A DNA stretch of 64,000 nucleotides from Planctomycetota bacterium (GCA_016197205.1 JACPWG010000087.1:1-64000), one strand, 5' to 3'; shown: positions 26,265-35,757, counted from the stretch's first letter. Translations and numbers: made by a program. The notes: generated from the letters alone by a model not told the origin.

Positions 26265-28817
26265 TTACCGCAGCGGAAGCGCGTCCTCCCCCTGCGAATC
26301 GACGTCCACCACTCGCCCCCCGTCGATCAGGACCTGGTAGGCGACGCCCTTCCGCGCATGCACCACCACGCTGCCGTCGCGCAGTTCGACCGGGAAGGGC
26401 GCGACCACGCGGTGGGCGCCGTCCGCGGAGACCGCGACCGATAGACCGGCCGGCTGCCCCGCGAGCGCGAGCCGCAGGCTCACGAGCGCGCAGGGGTTGA
26501 TCGACGGGCCCGCCCGCGACTGCGTCGGCAGGAAGTACACGTCGGGCAGGCACCCGACGCGCGGCCCTTCCGGGTACTGCATCTGCTCGCCGGCGAGCGT
26601 GATCCCCTCCGCGATCCGGCGCCAATCGAGCGTCGTGTCGTGCGGGGCGAGCGACAGCAGCGCCTTGGCGTAGACCGACCCGCACCATTGAACCGGCGTC
26701 CCGATCCAGTTCGGCGCCGTCCAGTTGGTCGCCCCGTAGACGGGCACTGTGGCGTAGGCCATCACGGGCCGGTCGGACCGCAGGTAGACGAAGGGCAGAC
26801 CGGAGAGGGCCCAGGCGCGCGCACGTTCGAGGTGCTCGGCCGCGCCGGTCAGCTCGTAGCCGAGCACGTAGGCGGCCGTGAGGTGCGCGGAGGCGAGCAG
26901 GTCCGGCGTGTGGAGCGAGAGCTCCCAGGTCTGCGCGCCCCGCGGCGTGCGAAAGCGCTTCATGAACTCCAGCGACCGCAGCCCGCCCGCCCGGGCGTCG
27001 GCGTCCCCCGTCAGGCGCGCGAACTCGAGCAGCCGGACCGCGGACGCCGCGCAGATGCCGCTTGCGGTGTCCTCAAAGTGCCCCTTCAGGTATTTCCCTG
27101 CGTAGCGGAAGGACCCGTCCCCGGCCTCCCGGCCGAGCGCGGCCCGGGCCTCCGCGGAGCGCAAGGCAAGCCACTCCTTGGCGCGCCCGAGTACGAACCA
27201 GATGGCATCGTTGCGGACGTGGGCGCCGCCGTCGGTGAGCGCCGGAAGCGCGGGCGCGTTGCCGGTCAGCCGCCAGAGCGTGGAGGCGTGGTCGGAGTAG
27301 GGCGCGCGCCCCCAGTTCGGCTCGGCGCAGTGCCCCCAGCCGGCCCCGCCCTTCAGCGGCCCGTCGAACGCGGCCAGGCACAGCCTGCGCTGCGCCTCCG
27401 GATCGCGCGGCGCGGCAGGGAGCGGCGGCAGCCCGCGTCGCTTGACGGCCCAAAGGATCAGGTCGGGGAGGGTGGCGCGCCGAACCGCAATCGCGGCCTC
27501 GATCCGACGCCCGCGCAGGGCCATGCGGTGATCGTCGGAGGCGCCGTCGAAGAAATTCGGAGCGGCGAACACCGGCTGCAGCGTCAGGTCCGACCAGGTG
27601 ATCGCGGCCGCGCCGCGTTCGGTGACGCAGGCCATGAGCGGCATCGTGACCTGGAGCGGGTCCGGCGCGTAGCGGACGTGCTCCGCGGTCTCGATGTCGA
27701 GCGTGGAGGAGGACCTCTCTCTCTTGCCGAGGTACTCCAGTCCGGCCAAGAGCCCCTGCTCCAGGCCACCCAGGGCGCGCAGCACCGGTCCCTCGCAGGG
27801 GCGGTCGGCGTCGATGCGAACGGTCAACTCGCCGGCGCGCAGGGCAAGGGCGACGCGCACGCCGTCGCCGGCCAGCAGCAGCTCCTCCCCTTCCTCGCGG
27901 AGGGCGAGGCGCGGCACCTCCCCATCGCAATGGACAAGCGGCGCCACCGCGGCGACCAACAGGTTCCCCATTTCAAGCCGGGCGCCGGAGCCGTCGCGCG
28001 CGAGGCGCAGACGCACCCCCTCGGACTCGCGGACGACCCAGTCGGTCTGCGCGTCTTCGCGGAACACGAACACCGGACGGCGAAGCGGCGGCCGGCTTTT
28101 GCAGAGGAGCTGAAGCGGAACGGCTTCGAACGGGGAGCGGCCGGTCAGAGGCGCCTCGAGCAGGAGCTGCTGCCCCGGGCGGAGCAGGTATGCCTTGTGC
28201 TGAAACTCGAACGTCACGTCTTCGGTAGCGTGAGTCTTGACCAGCAGACTCAGCGCCGAGTCCGACGCCTCGACGCGCACGACCTCGAGGGGATGGAGGA
28301 CCTGCGTGCGCAGTTCCAGGGAGTCGAGCGAGCATTCGCCCGCGTCGTCGCCGGGATCCAGCCGCAGCCGGAACAGCGTGCCTGCGACCGGCAGGGGGAC
28401 CGAGTAGTCGTGGGGCACACCGTCGTGGGCGAGGGGGAAGCGGACCGACTTTTCTTCGTCCCAGGTCGGCGACTCGCGAGTGGTCCAGAAGCACTGACCG
28501 CTCCCGGCACCGGAGGAGGCGAGACGCAGGGTGAGGAGTGCAGGTCCCGGCGGACAGTCGATCGCGGGTGAGTGGAGGTAGGGGTCCGGACCGAGGGCAT
28601 GAATGCGGAGGGCGCCGGCAACCGCTTCCACTCTGCAGTGGTGCGCAGCCTCCCAACCGTCGGCGCTCCCGTCCGCTTCAAACGTCCAGGCCCGCACGGC
28701 GCGCGAAGCTACGACCGGGCGCGGGTACGGGTTGGGCTCCTGGGCGAGGGCCGGGCCGGAAGCGGCGACCGCCAACATCGGAACGAGCACGATGAGGGCG
28801 GGAAGGGAAAGACGCAT
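26265..28817 (-). CDS. Large secreted protein with beta-sandwich and alpha-toroid-like parts
   Basis: About 850 residues from ATG 28817 with GAGGT upstream; the frame runs further upstream without a better start. A signal peptide (LSLPALIVLVPMLAVAASGP, cleavage after ALA) predicts export. Residues about 40-190 (AWTFEADGSADGWEA, FRLRLDPGDDAGECSLDSLE) look like a galactose-binding/jelly-roll domain. The middle is beta-rich. Residues about 500-760 are helical and rich in W and H (LKGGAGWGHCAEPNWGRAPY, YAGKYLKGHFEDTASGICAA), resembling the alpha/alpha toroid of glycan-active enzymes. The final 80 residues form another beta domain (VLIDGGRVVDVDSQG). No catalytic family was recognised; polysaccharide binding or cleavage is a guess. 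Confidence 0.78.
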   Translation of the reverse strand: MRLSLPALIVLVPMLAVAASGPALAQEPNPYPRPVVASRAVRAWTFEADGSADGWEAAHHCRVEAVAGALRIHALGPDPYLHSPAIDCPPGPALLTLRLASSGAGSGQCFWTTRESPTWDEEKSVRFPLAHDGVPHDYSVPLPVAGTLFRLRLDPGDDAGECSLDSLELRTQVLHPLEVVRVEASDSALSLLVKTHATEDVTFEFQHKAYLLRPGQQLLLEAPLTGRSPFEAVPLQLLCKSRPPLRRPVFVFREDAQTDWVVRESEGVRLRLARDGSGARLEMGNLLVAAVAPLVHCDGEVPRLALREEGEELLLAGDGVRVALALRAGELTVRIDADRPCEGPVLRALGGLEQGLLAGLEYLGKRERSSSTLDIETAEHVRYAPDPLQVTMPLMACVTERGAAAITWSDLTLQPVFAAPNFFDGASDDHRMALRGRRIEAAIAVRRATLPDLILWAVKRRGLPPLPAAPRDPEAQRRLCLAAFDGPLKGGAGWGHCAEPNWGRAPYSDHASTLWRLTGNAPALPALTDGGAHVRNDAIWFVLGRAKEWLALRSAEARAALGREAGDGSFRYAGKYLKGHFEDTASGICAASAVRLLEFARLTGDADARAGGLRSLEFMKRFRTPRGAQTWELSLHTPDLLASAHLTAAYVLGYELTGAAEHLERARAWALSGLPFVYLRSDRPVMAYATVPVYGATNWTAPNWIGTPVQWCGSVYAKALLSLAPHDTTLDWRRIAEGITLAGEQMQYPEGPRVGCLPDVYFLPTQSRAGPSINPCALVSLRLALAGQPAGLSVAVSADGAHRVVAPFPVELRDGSVVVHARKGVAYQVLIDGGRVVDVDSQGEDALPLR

Positions 28818-29210
28818 GCTGACCTCAGGACGCTCAAGTGCGGGCGTGAGACCGTGCATTCGTGCGTCCGCATGTCTAGCGTCGCCGGCGCGAAAATGCA
28901 ACGGAATCCGATTCGGCCGAGGGCGCGGCGAACAGCGGTCGACCTGCCTCCTCCGCGGTCAACGGTTCCACACCACAGCTCTCGGCGCGAGAGGCACCAT
29001 CGACGCCCCGGATCCTCTCCGCGCCCACTGCATCCGGGAGGCGAAAGGCGTGGTCCCGCCCGGTCAGGCACGCCCAGGTCCCATCCCACTGCTTGCTTCC
29101 GGATTCAGCCCGGGCTACAATCCCCTCGGGAGCCCTCCTCCAGCCGATTTCTGGTCTCCCCGCGTCCTGCGACCTTCCCCTCACGCGCGACGCGGATACG
29201 ACCTGTTTGA
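28818..29210. other. Intergenic, no gene recognised
   Basis: Between divergent genes. Frames of up to ~200 codons overlap here, but none has domain similarity or a ribosome site. No clear promoter could be assigned. Confidence 0.45.
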
Positions 29211-29461
29211 GATCAACGACCCGAACAAAGGCTAAACGCGACCGAGGGCGGCAAGTGGCTAGATCATGGCTCCGCGTCCCAACTAGCCGCGGGCGGAATT
29301 TGAAATTCGGACCGGACGTGTGGGTCGAACGCGGGACTTTTACACAGAGACGCGGAGACGCAGAGGCCGGGCGCTAAGTCCACCCTCCTCTACCGGCGAT
29401 AATCGCTGGCAACGCACTGAGAGATCGATTTTAGCTTCATTTCGGCCGGTTGTTTGAGATG
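29211..29461. repeat. ~250-bp dispersed repeat, copy A (with empty TNA site)
   Basis: GATCAACGACCCGAACAAAG to about 29461 is nearly identical to 42699-43132 once the 164-bp insertion is removed from the latter. It includes GGCAAGTGGCTAGATCATGG, an AT-rich AATTTGAAATTC patch and a TTTACACAGAGACGCGGAGA tract. The junction GGCTAAACGCG (TAA at 29233-29235) is the unoccupied form of the insertion site at 42721. Confidence 0.85.
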
Positions 29462-29500
29462 CCTTCATTTCACCTGGTCACCTAGGAGGCGGAGGACACC

Positions 29501-31399
29501 ATGGCCCGGCCCACCAAGGCGAAACCGACCCCGAACACGGACGTACCCCGGGGCGAAACCCAAGGAGCGACGCTGACGCTGCCCCAGTTTCTGGCCCAGA
29601 CGGGAACGCTCACGGCGCAAGAACGGGAGCAGCTCGTTGACCAGGCGGAAGTCATGCTGGAAAAACTGTACGTCCACCTCCCTCTGAAGCGGTCCATGCA
29701 CGCGGTGGACCCGGTGCAGCGGCTCAAGCTTTTGCGCTTCCGCCTCTCCGGTCTTTCGGAGCGCCGGTTCCACGACGAGCTGATCCGCATCTTCACCGAC
29801 CTGCGCGATCTTCACACCAACTACATCCTCCCGCGGCCCTATCAGACGAAGACGGCCTTCCTGCCCTTTCTCGTCGAAGAATACTCCGAGGGCTCGACGC
29901 GCCGGTATCTGGTCTCCAAGACCTTCGCAGGCTTCACGCATCCCACGTTCAAGCCGGGCGTCACGCTCACGAGTTGGAGCGGAGTGCCGATCGAACGCGC
30001 CGTCGAACTGAACGCCGACCGGCAGGCGGGGAGCAATGCGGACGCGCGACACGCCCGCGGACTGGAGGCCTTGACCCTCCGGACGATGGCGATGGCCGCG
30101 CCGCCCGACGAAGAATGGGTCCTGGTCGGCTACGTCGACGGCGCAGTGGCGCGCGAGCTGCGCCTCGACTGGCAGGTGTTCGAACCCGAGCCCGGTCCAA
30201 CCGGTGGCGGCGGCGGCCAAGGAGCGGCCCGAGCCTCCCTCGGCCTCGACCTGCGCACCGAGTTGGCGCGCCGCGCGAAGAAGGCCTTGTTCAATCCGGG
30301 GGCGATGGCGGCCGAACGGAGCGCCGCCGCCCGACCCGGAGGCCCGGCGGCAACCGACGCGGCGGGGACCAGCCTTCTGCCCGATGCATTCGCGTTCCGC
30401 GAAGTGACGACGCCGAGCGGGAAGTTCGGCTACATCCGCATCTGGACGTTCATGGTGAAGGACGACAACGCTTTCGTTGCCGAGTTCGTCCGCATGGCCG
30501 GCCTGCTGCCGAAAACCGGGCTGATCGTCGACGTACGTGGCAATGGCGGCGGCAACATTCTGTGCGCTGAGAAACTGCTGCAAGTGCTCACGCCCCGGCC
30601 GGTGGAACCGACGCTGCTCTCTTTCGTGAACTCGCCCCTCACGCTTCAAGTCTGCCGGCAGAACGAGTTCGTCGCGGCTTGGGCGCCGTCGATCTCCCAG
30701 TCGGTGGAGACCGGTGAAGGCTACTCCCGAGGCTTCCCGATCCTGCCGGCCGAGGAGTACAACCGCTTGGGGCAGCGTTACCAGGGCCCGGTCGTGCTGA
30801 TCACCGACCCGCTGTGCTACTCCGCTACCGACATTTTCGCGGCCGGTTTTCAGGACAACCAAATCGGGCCGATCCTCTCCGCGGGGGGCCGGACCGGCGC
30901 GGGCGGGGCCAATGTCTGGGACCATGAGCTGCTGCGTCAGGTGCTCCCCGGACCCACGAGCCCCTTCTCGGCGCTGCCGAAGGGAGCGTCCTTCCGCGTG
31001 GCCATTCGTCGAGTCATCCGAGCCGGGACGCACCGGGGCGTGCCGCTCGAAGACCTGGGAGTCGAGCCCGACCAGACCCACCGAATGACGAAGGGCGACT
31101 TGCTCCAGGGAAATGTCGACCTGCTGGCAAAGGCGGGCACCTTGCTTGCGGGCCGTCCCCGCGTGTCCCTCGACCTGATCGTGGGCGCACCCGCCGCGGG
31201 AAAGCGCAAGGTGACGCTCACGACACAGGGACTGGATCGCGTCGACCTCGCCGTCGACGGGCGGCCACGGGCCACGCTCGACGTGACCGACGGCAGCGCG
31301 ACCGCGGAGATCCCGCACCCGGGCGGCGGCGGTCACGACGTCGCGGCGCGCGGGTTCAAGGGGGGCGGGCTGAAGGCGGTGGCTCACGCGGCGGTGTAG
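29501..31399 (+). CDS. S41-family serine peptidase (C-terminal processing protease-like), no signal peptide
   Basis: About 632 residues, ATG 29501 with GGAGG upstream. Residues 40-130 form the helical N-terminal domain (ERRFHDELIRIFTDLRDLHT), with DLHTNYILP as seen in S41 proteins. A PDZ-like segment with insertions follows. The catalytic domain has TGLIVDVRGNGGGNILCAEK, the nucleophile region LITDPLCYSATDIFAAGFQD (Ser in CYSAT) and the IGPILSAGGRTGAGG turn. The C-terminal ~80 residues form an extra beta domain (DRVDLAVDGRPRATLDV). It lacks an export signal, unlike most CtpA-type enzymes, so it may be cytoplasmic, as in tricorn-like S41 members. Confidence 0.88.
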   Translation: MARPTKAKPTPNTDVPRGETQGATLTLPQFLAQTGTLTAQEREQLVDQAEVMLEKLYVHLPLKRSMHAVDPVQRLKLLRFRLSGLSERRFHDELIRIFTDLRDLHTNYILPRPYQTKTAFLPFLVEEYSEGSTRRYLVSKTFAGFTHPTFKPGVTLTSWSGVPIERAVELNADRQAGSNADARHARGLEALTLRTMAMAAPPDEEWVLVGYVDGAVARELRLDWQVFEPEPGPTGGGGGQGAARASLGLDLRTELARRAKKALFNPGAMAAERSAAARPGGPAATDAAGTSLLPDAFAFREVTTPSGKFGYIRIWTFMVKDDNAFVAEFVRMAGLLPKTGLIVDVRGNGGGNILCAEKLLQVLTPRPVEPTLLSFVNSPLTLQVCRQNEFVAAWAPSISQSVETGEGYSRGFPILPAEEYNRLGQRYQGPVVLITDPLCYSATDIFAAGFQDNQIGPILSAGGRTGAGGANVWDHELLRQVLPGPTSPFSALPKGASFRVAIRRVIRAGTHRGVPLEDLGVEPDQTHRMTKGDLLQGNVDLLAKAGTLLAGRPRVSLDLIVGAPAAGKRKVTLTTQGLDRVDLAVDGRPRATLDVTDGSATAEIPHPGGGGHDVAARGFKGGGLKAVAHAAV

Positions 31400-31510
31400 G
31401 GGCGAAGGTCGTTGAGGATCCCCTCGAAGGGGCGTACGACGGCCCCGGCGTGCCGGCTTGAACTCCACGGCGCGAAGCCGCAAGGGAGGGACCGTCTCTT
31501 GGGGACAAAT

Positions 31511-31553
31511 AGGGACAGTTACTCCTTACTGGAAAAGAGCAACTGTCCCGCTC
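31511..31553. repeat. Inverted repeat GGGACAGTT...AACTGTCCC
   Basis: TAGGGACAGTTACTCCTTAC faces GAGCAACTGTCCCGC about 15 nt on. The same 18-nt arm overlaps the stop codon of the AAA+ gene at 54684-54701. Confidence 0.75.
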
Positions 31554-31599
31554 TATCTATCCCCGGCGTTCAAGGACCGTGACCGCACTCGGTCGACGG

Positions 31600-31738
31600 G
31601 CCACCAAGGCCGCGTCGACCAATTTCGGATGCAGTCGTCCCCGCGGTTATCGCGATTCGCAGCCCATGTGCCGGCTCGCGCGGGCCGGAGGCCCGCGCCC
31701 CCAGGAATCGTGACGGGACTTCGTGAACGCGGCACTAT
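31600..31738. repeat. Fold-back element, GCGGGCCGGAGGCCCGC family
   Basis: Related to 59174-59312 and, inverted, 16311-16444. A central perfect palindrome (GCGCGGGCCGGAGGCCCGCG) lies between ends that resemble one another in inverted orientation. Its right end supplies the stop codon of the minus-strand gene at 31735. Confidence 0.65.
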
Positions 31739-32208
31739 GCCGAGCGGTTGCGCTTCGGAGGGGTTGAAGTCCGGGATCCGCGGTGGACCCTCGCCTCCCG
31801 CCGCGACGCCCGCTCTGAGAGCGTCCGGCGGCTGGGCGAGACCATGGCATGATACGGAATTCCGAGTTTGAGGCGCATCAACTCCGCAAGCGAGACGCCC
31901 TCGGCTCGGGCCTCCCGCTTGAGACCGGCCTGTAGACTCCTCGGAACGGCGATCGTTACTCGGCCGGGTTGCGCACACGCCTCCTGCTCCTCAAGATCCG
32001 ACACCCGCTCCTGAAGCCACTGAAAGAGCTCCGAGGCGGCGACAGCCCTCCGCTCGGCCTCTGTTTTCCAAAGGGCACAGAGGACGCCGCTCGGGGCGAA
32101 GAAAAAGTTGGAAAAGGTCAGCGAGTCCACGCCATCGGCAAGCATCTCCACCGCGCGGGCCCTGAGGTCCGACACCCGAGTGGAGCGGTGAAGGCTGGTC
32201 TGTGACAT
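31735..32208 (-). CDS. Ribbon-helix-helix (HicB/Arc-like) protein, probable antitoxin or regulator
   Basis: About 157 residues from ATG 32208 with GGGAG ~8 nt upstream. Residues about 75-115 read GRVTIAVPRSLQAGLKREAR AEGVSLAELMRLKLGI, a ribbon-helix-helix DNA-binding fold like the C-terminus of HicB. The N-terminal 70 residues (VEMLADGVDSLTFSNFFFAP, ALWKTEAERRAVAASELFQW) are not a classical HicB domain. The C-terminal ~35 residues and the stop lie inside a palindromic element, so the original end has probably been replaced. A broken frame upstream could be the cognate partner. Confidence 0.7.
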   Translation of the reverse strand: MSQTSLHRSTRVSDLRARAVEMLADGVDSLTFSNFFFAPSGVLCALWKTEAERRAVAASELFQWLQERVSDLEEQEACAQPGRVTIAVPRSLQAGLKREARAEGVSLAELMRLKLGIPYHAMVSPSRRTLSERASRREARVHRGSRTSTPPKRNRSA

Positions 32209-32640
32209 GGGATGGGCTCCCTGTGCGGTTTTCAAGAGCTCGATGTTGAGGTGAGGCTCGAACTCCACGTAGACAGCCTCTTGCCGGCCGTCTTCTTCAA
32301 ACTGCGCAGAACGAGAGCATACCATGCCAGCCAGCGGTCATCAAGCGCGCCGCGGAGCACGCCGTCGCGGAGGCCCTCCCAGCCCTGATCGTTGCCCACC
32401 ACTTCTTGCTGGACACCGGCCCTGCTCGCCCTGGCAACGCCGGCGCACTGCGCAAAGAGGCGCGGCCCGGGGTAGGGGCGACCCTTGTGGTCGCCCTGAC
32501 GGGCCACATCCTGCTGCATGCGGGGCGGGCACAAGGCCCGCCCCTACGACGAAAACTTGGGGTGTACGGTCTCCAGCAGCCAGACTTGTGGGTAAGGATC
32601 AGCTCCCAGCCGGGAGATCCCGGCGTGGCTCAACTGCCGG
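32209..32640 (-). pseudogene. Broken gene upstream of the ribbon-helix-helix protein, split by a palindromic repeat
   Basis: Coding-like pieces in different frames: QLSHAGISRLGADPYPQVWL (about 32640-32560), then VVGNDQGWEGLRDGVLRGAL and DDRWLAWYALVLRS (about 32410-32310), then in a third frame QEAVYVEFEPHLNIELLKTA leading to the downstream ATG. A GGGGCGGGCACAAGGCCCGC palindrome at about 32461-32550 lies in the middle. It may have encoded the toxin or partner; the family is not recognised. Confidence 0.45.
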
Positions 32641-32752
32641 TTCCCGTTGACCAAACGTCGGAAAGGAAGTAACTTGACGGTCGACGCTCCGGCGCCGGCT
32701 CTCGCTGCGGAGCACGAAGCCGCGAAAGCACACCGCCCGGGAGGGATGCCCA

Positions 32753-34282
32753 GTGCTTTGGCTCCAGCGCATCCGACGCATCGCCACGTCCGCGCTCCTC
32801 CTCTCCGTCGCGACGGCGTTCTTCCTCGTCCCCGGCCTCCTGGTCGTCGAAGGGGCGTTCGATCCCGCCCTCGACACCGGCGAGGTGCCGGACTGCGCCT
32901 TCCGCTGGCATCAGTCGCTCGCGCCCCGCTATGAGGCCTGGGCGCGGGAACGCGTCGTCTCCGGCCGCGCGGCCCGGCTCGGGGCCGCCGCCGTGTCCAG
33001 CGAGGAGTGGCCGCTCTTCGGCACTCTTTTTTTCCTGCTCGCCACCGAGGAACTCCAGGCGGCCTACGAAAACGACCCTGCGCGCAGCGACCAGGCGCCC
33101 GCCGCCTACGCGCGCCACGCCGTCGAGGCCTGCGCCGCCCTCCTCGCGGACCCCGGCCATGCGACGTGGGTGCGAGCGAAGTACGGCAACCGCTACCTGC
33201 ACCATGACGACGTCTTCTACCGCTACCTCCTCATCCACGGGTTCACGGCCTACCAGAAGCTGACCGGAAAACGGACGTACGAGGACATCCTCCGCGATCA
33301 GGTCGAGACGCTCGCAGCGGAGCTGGCCGCCTCGCCGCACCTCCTCCTCGAAGACTACCCCATGGAGTGCTATCCGAACGACGTCCTCTGGGCCGTCGCC
33401 GGGATCCTCCGCGCCGATCGCCTGCTCGGGACCGACCACGCCGGCCTCGCCACCCGCCTCCTCGCCACCTGGCGCACGACCTCGCTCGATCCCGCCACCG
33501 GCCTTCCTCCCTACTCCTCCGACGCCGAAAAAGGAACCCCGCTCGAAGGCGCACGCGGCTGCGGGAACTCGGGCATCCTCGTCTTCGCGCCCGAGCTGGA
33601 CCCGATCGAGGCGCGCCGCTGGTACGACGCCTACGAACGCGGCTTCTGGCAGCGCAAGTGGCTCTTCGACGGCTTCCGCGAGTTTCCGCGCACGCGACCC
33701 ATCGAGTGGTTCGCGGACGTGGACGCGGGGCCGGTGGTCGCCGGGCACGGCGTCGCGGCCTGTGCGTTCGGGATCGGCGCCGCGCGCGCGAACGGCCGTT
33801 TCGACCACGCGCGCACGCTCGCCGCCGAGGCGCTCGTCTTTGCCTGGCCGCTGCCGGACGGCTCCCTCCTCACGCCGCGCCTCTTGTCCGACGCCACGGA
33901 CGCGCCGCTCCTCGGCGAAGCGGGGCTGCTCTTCGTCTTTACGCGCCGGCCCGCTCACGGCGTCGCGGCAACTTCGGGCGGGGACCTCCCCCCGCTCTTC
34001 TGGCTGCTGCTCAGCGCGTACTTCGGCCTCGGCGGCGCGTTCGTCTATGGCGAGCTGCGTCGCTGGCGACGGTGGCGGCGCGAAGGCATGGCGGCGGCGA
34101 GCGAAGGTCGAGCGACGGCGGGCTTCGCGGCGTGGGCCACGCTCTGGGCGGGCGCGGCGGCCAACCTGCTCCTGGGGCCCGCCTGGGTCTCCGTGCTCGT
34201 GCTCCTCGTGTCCGTCGTCCTCCCCGAGCGGATCGCGGGCAGCGCGGTCGTGGCCCCCGCGGATCGGCGGGGCTCCGCATGA
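32753..34282 (+). CDS. Membrane protein with alpha-helical toroid-like domain
   Basis: About 509 residues. GTG 32753 has GGGAGGG 7 nt upstream; an ATG at 32746 is in another frame. TM1 is ALLLSVATAFFLVPGLLVV. The long soluble part (45-410) is helical and W/H/Y-rich: KYGNRYLHHDDVFYRYLLIH, LEDYPMECYPNDVLWAVAGI, then WYDAYERGFWQRKWLFDG. This layout resembles alpha/alpha-barrel proteins such as the linalool dehydratase-isomerase-like fold, but no catalytic assignment is possible. Two C-terminal helices follow (LFWLLLSAYFGLGGAFVYGE and LWAGAAANLLLGPAWVSVLV). It ends ATGA with a 21-codon frame that I do not treat as a gene. Confidence 0.75.
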   Translation: MLWLQRIRRIATSALLLSVATAFFLVPGLLVVEGAFDPALDTGEVPDCAFRWHQSLAPRYEAWARERVVSGRAARLGAAAVSSEEWPLFGTLFFLLATEELQAAYENDPARSDQAPAAYARHAVEACAALLADPGHATWVRAKYGNRYLHHDDVFYRYLLIHGFTAYQKLTGKRTYEDILRDQVETLAAELAASPHLLLEDYPMECYPNDVLWAVAGILRADRLLGTDHAGLATRLLATWRTTSLDPATGLPPYSSDAEKGTPLEGARGCGNSGILVFAPELDPIEARRWYDAYERGFWQRKWLFDGFREFPRTRPIEWFADVDAGPVVAGHGVAACAFGIGAARANGRFDHARTLAAEALVFAWPLPDGSLLTPRLLSDATDAPLLGEAGLLFVFTRRPAHGVAATSGGDLPPLFWLLLSAYFGLGGAFVYGELRRWRRWRREGMAAASEGRATAGFAAWATLWAGAAANLLLGPAWVSVLVLLVSVVLPERIAGSAVVAPADRRGSA

Positions 34283-34432
34283 GGCTCGCCGTGGTGGGCG
34301 CGGGAGTCGCCTGCCTGCTTGCTCGCCGCCCCCGCTCATGCTAAACTGCGGGCGTGACAAAGCGCGGCGGTTGCGCCTCCGCCGCGGCGGGGCACGATCG
34401 GCCCCGTCCGGGAGCCTTCCGCAAGAGGCCGT

Positions 34433-34600
34433 CATGCCCAGCCCATTCCCCGGCATGGACCCCTGCCTCGAACAGCACTGGCGAGATGTCCGCAGCAGCT
34501 TGATCAGCTATGCGCGCGATCAGCTCCGTCGGTCCCCCCGCTCAACGCTTCCGACGCGGCCTGGGCCCGCGCACGGGTCGAGGCGCGTCGCCCGGCCTGA
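34433..34600 (+). pseudogene. DUF4058 protein, N-terminal fragment cut by element copy 2
   Basis: MPSPFPGMDPCLEQHWRDVR, followed by SSLISYARDQLRR, is the hallmark start of DUF4058 proteins (MPSPFPGMDPYLE). GAGG precedes ATG 34433. After about 55 codons it runs into the 164-bp element. No continuation is clear on the far side. Confidence 0.85.
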
Positions 34601-34764
34601 GTACCGCCCCACGCAATTGGGTGACCCATTTTCTCGGCGACTTTGGCCGCCCGCGTCGTTGCGCTCGCTCGCCGTAGTTCTCCGTTACTACCCCTCGCTC
34701 GCGCCCCTAGCGGGCGGCCAAACTTGCCTTCGCCTATTGGTCACCGACTTCCGTGGAGCGGTAC
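34601..34764 (+). mobile_element. 164-bp TNA palindromic element, copy 2 (complete)
   Basis: GTACCGCCCCACGCAATTGG ... CCGTGGAGCGGTAC, flanked by TGA on both sides (34598-34600 and 34765-34767). Imperfect terminal inverted repeats of about 26 nt. The interior also folds back (TTGGCCGCCCGCG with CGGGCGGCCAA; CCGTAGT with ACTACGC). Confidence 0.92.
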
Positions 34765-34936
34765 TGAGGCCGCGGCGAACGCGGGCGCCGGTCCTCGGGG
34801 CGCACCTGGCGCAGTCCCGAGGAGGAGAGCGGCGTGCGACCCCCCTCGGGCAGGAGGAGCGCACCGCCGTCCTTCGATGCACGGGACGATCGCGCCGGGG
34901 ATCGGCCCTGAACGGGCCCCAGGCTCTTTGCCCCGT

Positions 34937-35085
34937 TTCAGCGGCTGCACCCCCACAAGGGAATGGAGGGCACCGGCATCGCGACCGTGCGGTGCATCCC
35001 CTCCCGCCCCGGCGGTCGGATCCGGGCCGACGCGGCGGCCGGCAAGGGGGCCACGTTTTTCTTTTCGCTCGGGAACGTTCGAGCG
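34937..35085 (+). pseudogene. Histidine kinase HATPase domain, C-terminal fragment
   Basis: FQRLHPHKGMEGTGI-ATVRC...GGRIRADAAAGKGATFFFSL matches the F- and G2-box end of sensor kinases (usual EGTGIGLATVRRIVERHGG), with a small deletion of GL in the G box. Nothing kinase-like lies upstream, where 34765-34930 has no recognised content. Confidence 0.78.
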
Positions 35086-35152
35086 GGCGGACGGGCTCGA
35101 GTGCCAGAGTCCTCTTCCGGCACGCTTCGGACCCGGCTCGTGAGGGACTGCC

Positions 35153-35482
35153 ATGAAGCGCACCAGCCGCTGCGTCAAGTGCGGCGGAACGCAGGTCTTC
35201 CATGCCCCGGAGGTGATGGACCGCGGCGAGGGGAACGTGGCGCTCCCCCTTTCGATCAAGCGCTCGGGCGCCCTCCTCGGACGCGATCTCGGGCAAATCG
35301 AGGCGTACGTCTGCCTGGCGTGCGGCTACGCGGAATTCTACGTTCTCGCCCCCTCGGAGCTGGCGGAGAAGCAGGAGGACGGCATAACGGAGGACGCCCC
35401 GGCCGCGGCCCTCCGCCGCGCACCGGAGGGCTCGCGCACCCGCCGGCGGCGCCGTGCGCGCGACGCCGAGGCCGGCGCGTGA
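35153..35482 (+). CDS. Small zinc-ribbon protein
   Basis: About 109 residues; ATG 35153 follows GTGAGGGA. CVKCGGTQVF at the N-terminus and YVCLACGYAEFYV in the middle make a four-Cys zinc ribbon with an inserted beta segment (ALLGRDLGQIEAYVCLACG). This is the layout of small ribbon proteins often annotated as nucleic-acid-binding. The C-terminal 35 residues are basic and low-complexity (RTRRRRRARDAEAGA). It lies among gene fragments but is itself intact. Its role is unknown. Confidence 0.75.
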   Translation: MKRTSRCVKCGGTQVFHAPEVMDRGEGNVALPLSIKRSGALLGRDLGQIEAYVCLACGYAEFYVLAPSELAEKQEDGITEDAPAAALRRAPEGSRTRRRRRARDAEAGA

Positions 35483-35554
35483 TTCCCCCTGGCGCTTCCC
35501 ACCGCCACCGCCCCACGCTCGCCCTGACCGGCGCCCCGCTCGACGGCTTCGTGC

Positions 35555-35757
35555 TGCTCGTTCGGCTTCTCGACCGAGAGCGCGATCGGCCCCAGCCTCA
35601 GCCCCTCCAGAGAGTCCTGGCAGCGCCGCCGGCGCGCCTCGCAATCCCCACGGCCCTCCTGGCGGAGACGGTCCGCGAGGAGCCGCCGGATGCCCCAGGC
35701 CGCGACCGCGTCCGGCAGGAGGCCGCGTTCGGCGAGCCCAATGCCGGCGGTGCTCAC
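35555..35757 (-). pseudogene. Cyclopropane-fatty-acid synthase-like methyltransferase, N-terminal fragment
   Basis: GTG 35757 opens STAGIGLAERGLLPDAVAAW, continues GIRRLLADRLRQEGRGD and LRLGPIALSVEKPNEQHEAV, the N-terminal signature of the CFA-synthase-like SAM methyltransferases (usual NEQHYEVP). The methyltransferase domain is absent; the DNA beyond belongs to the zinc-ribbon gene on the other strand. Confidence 0.8.

Noticed and set aside
34279..34344. 21-codon gene overlapping the membrane protein stop
   Set aside because: Too short, ends quickly and has no conserved feature; likely chance ATGA.
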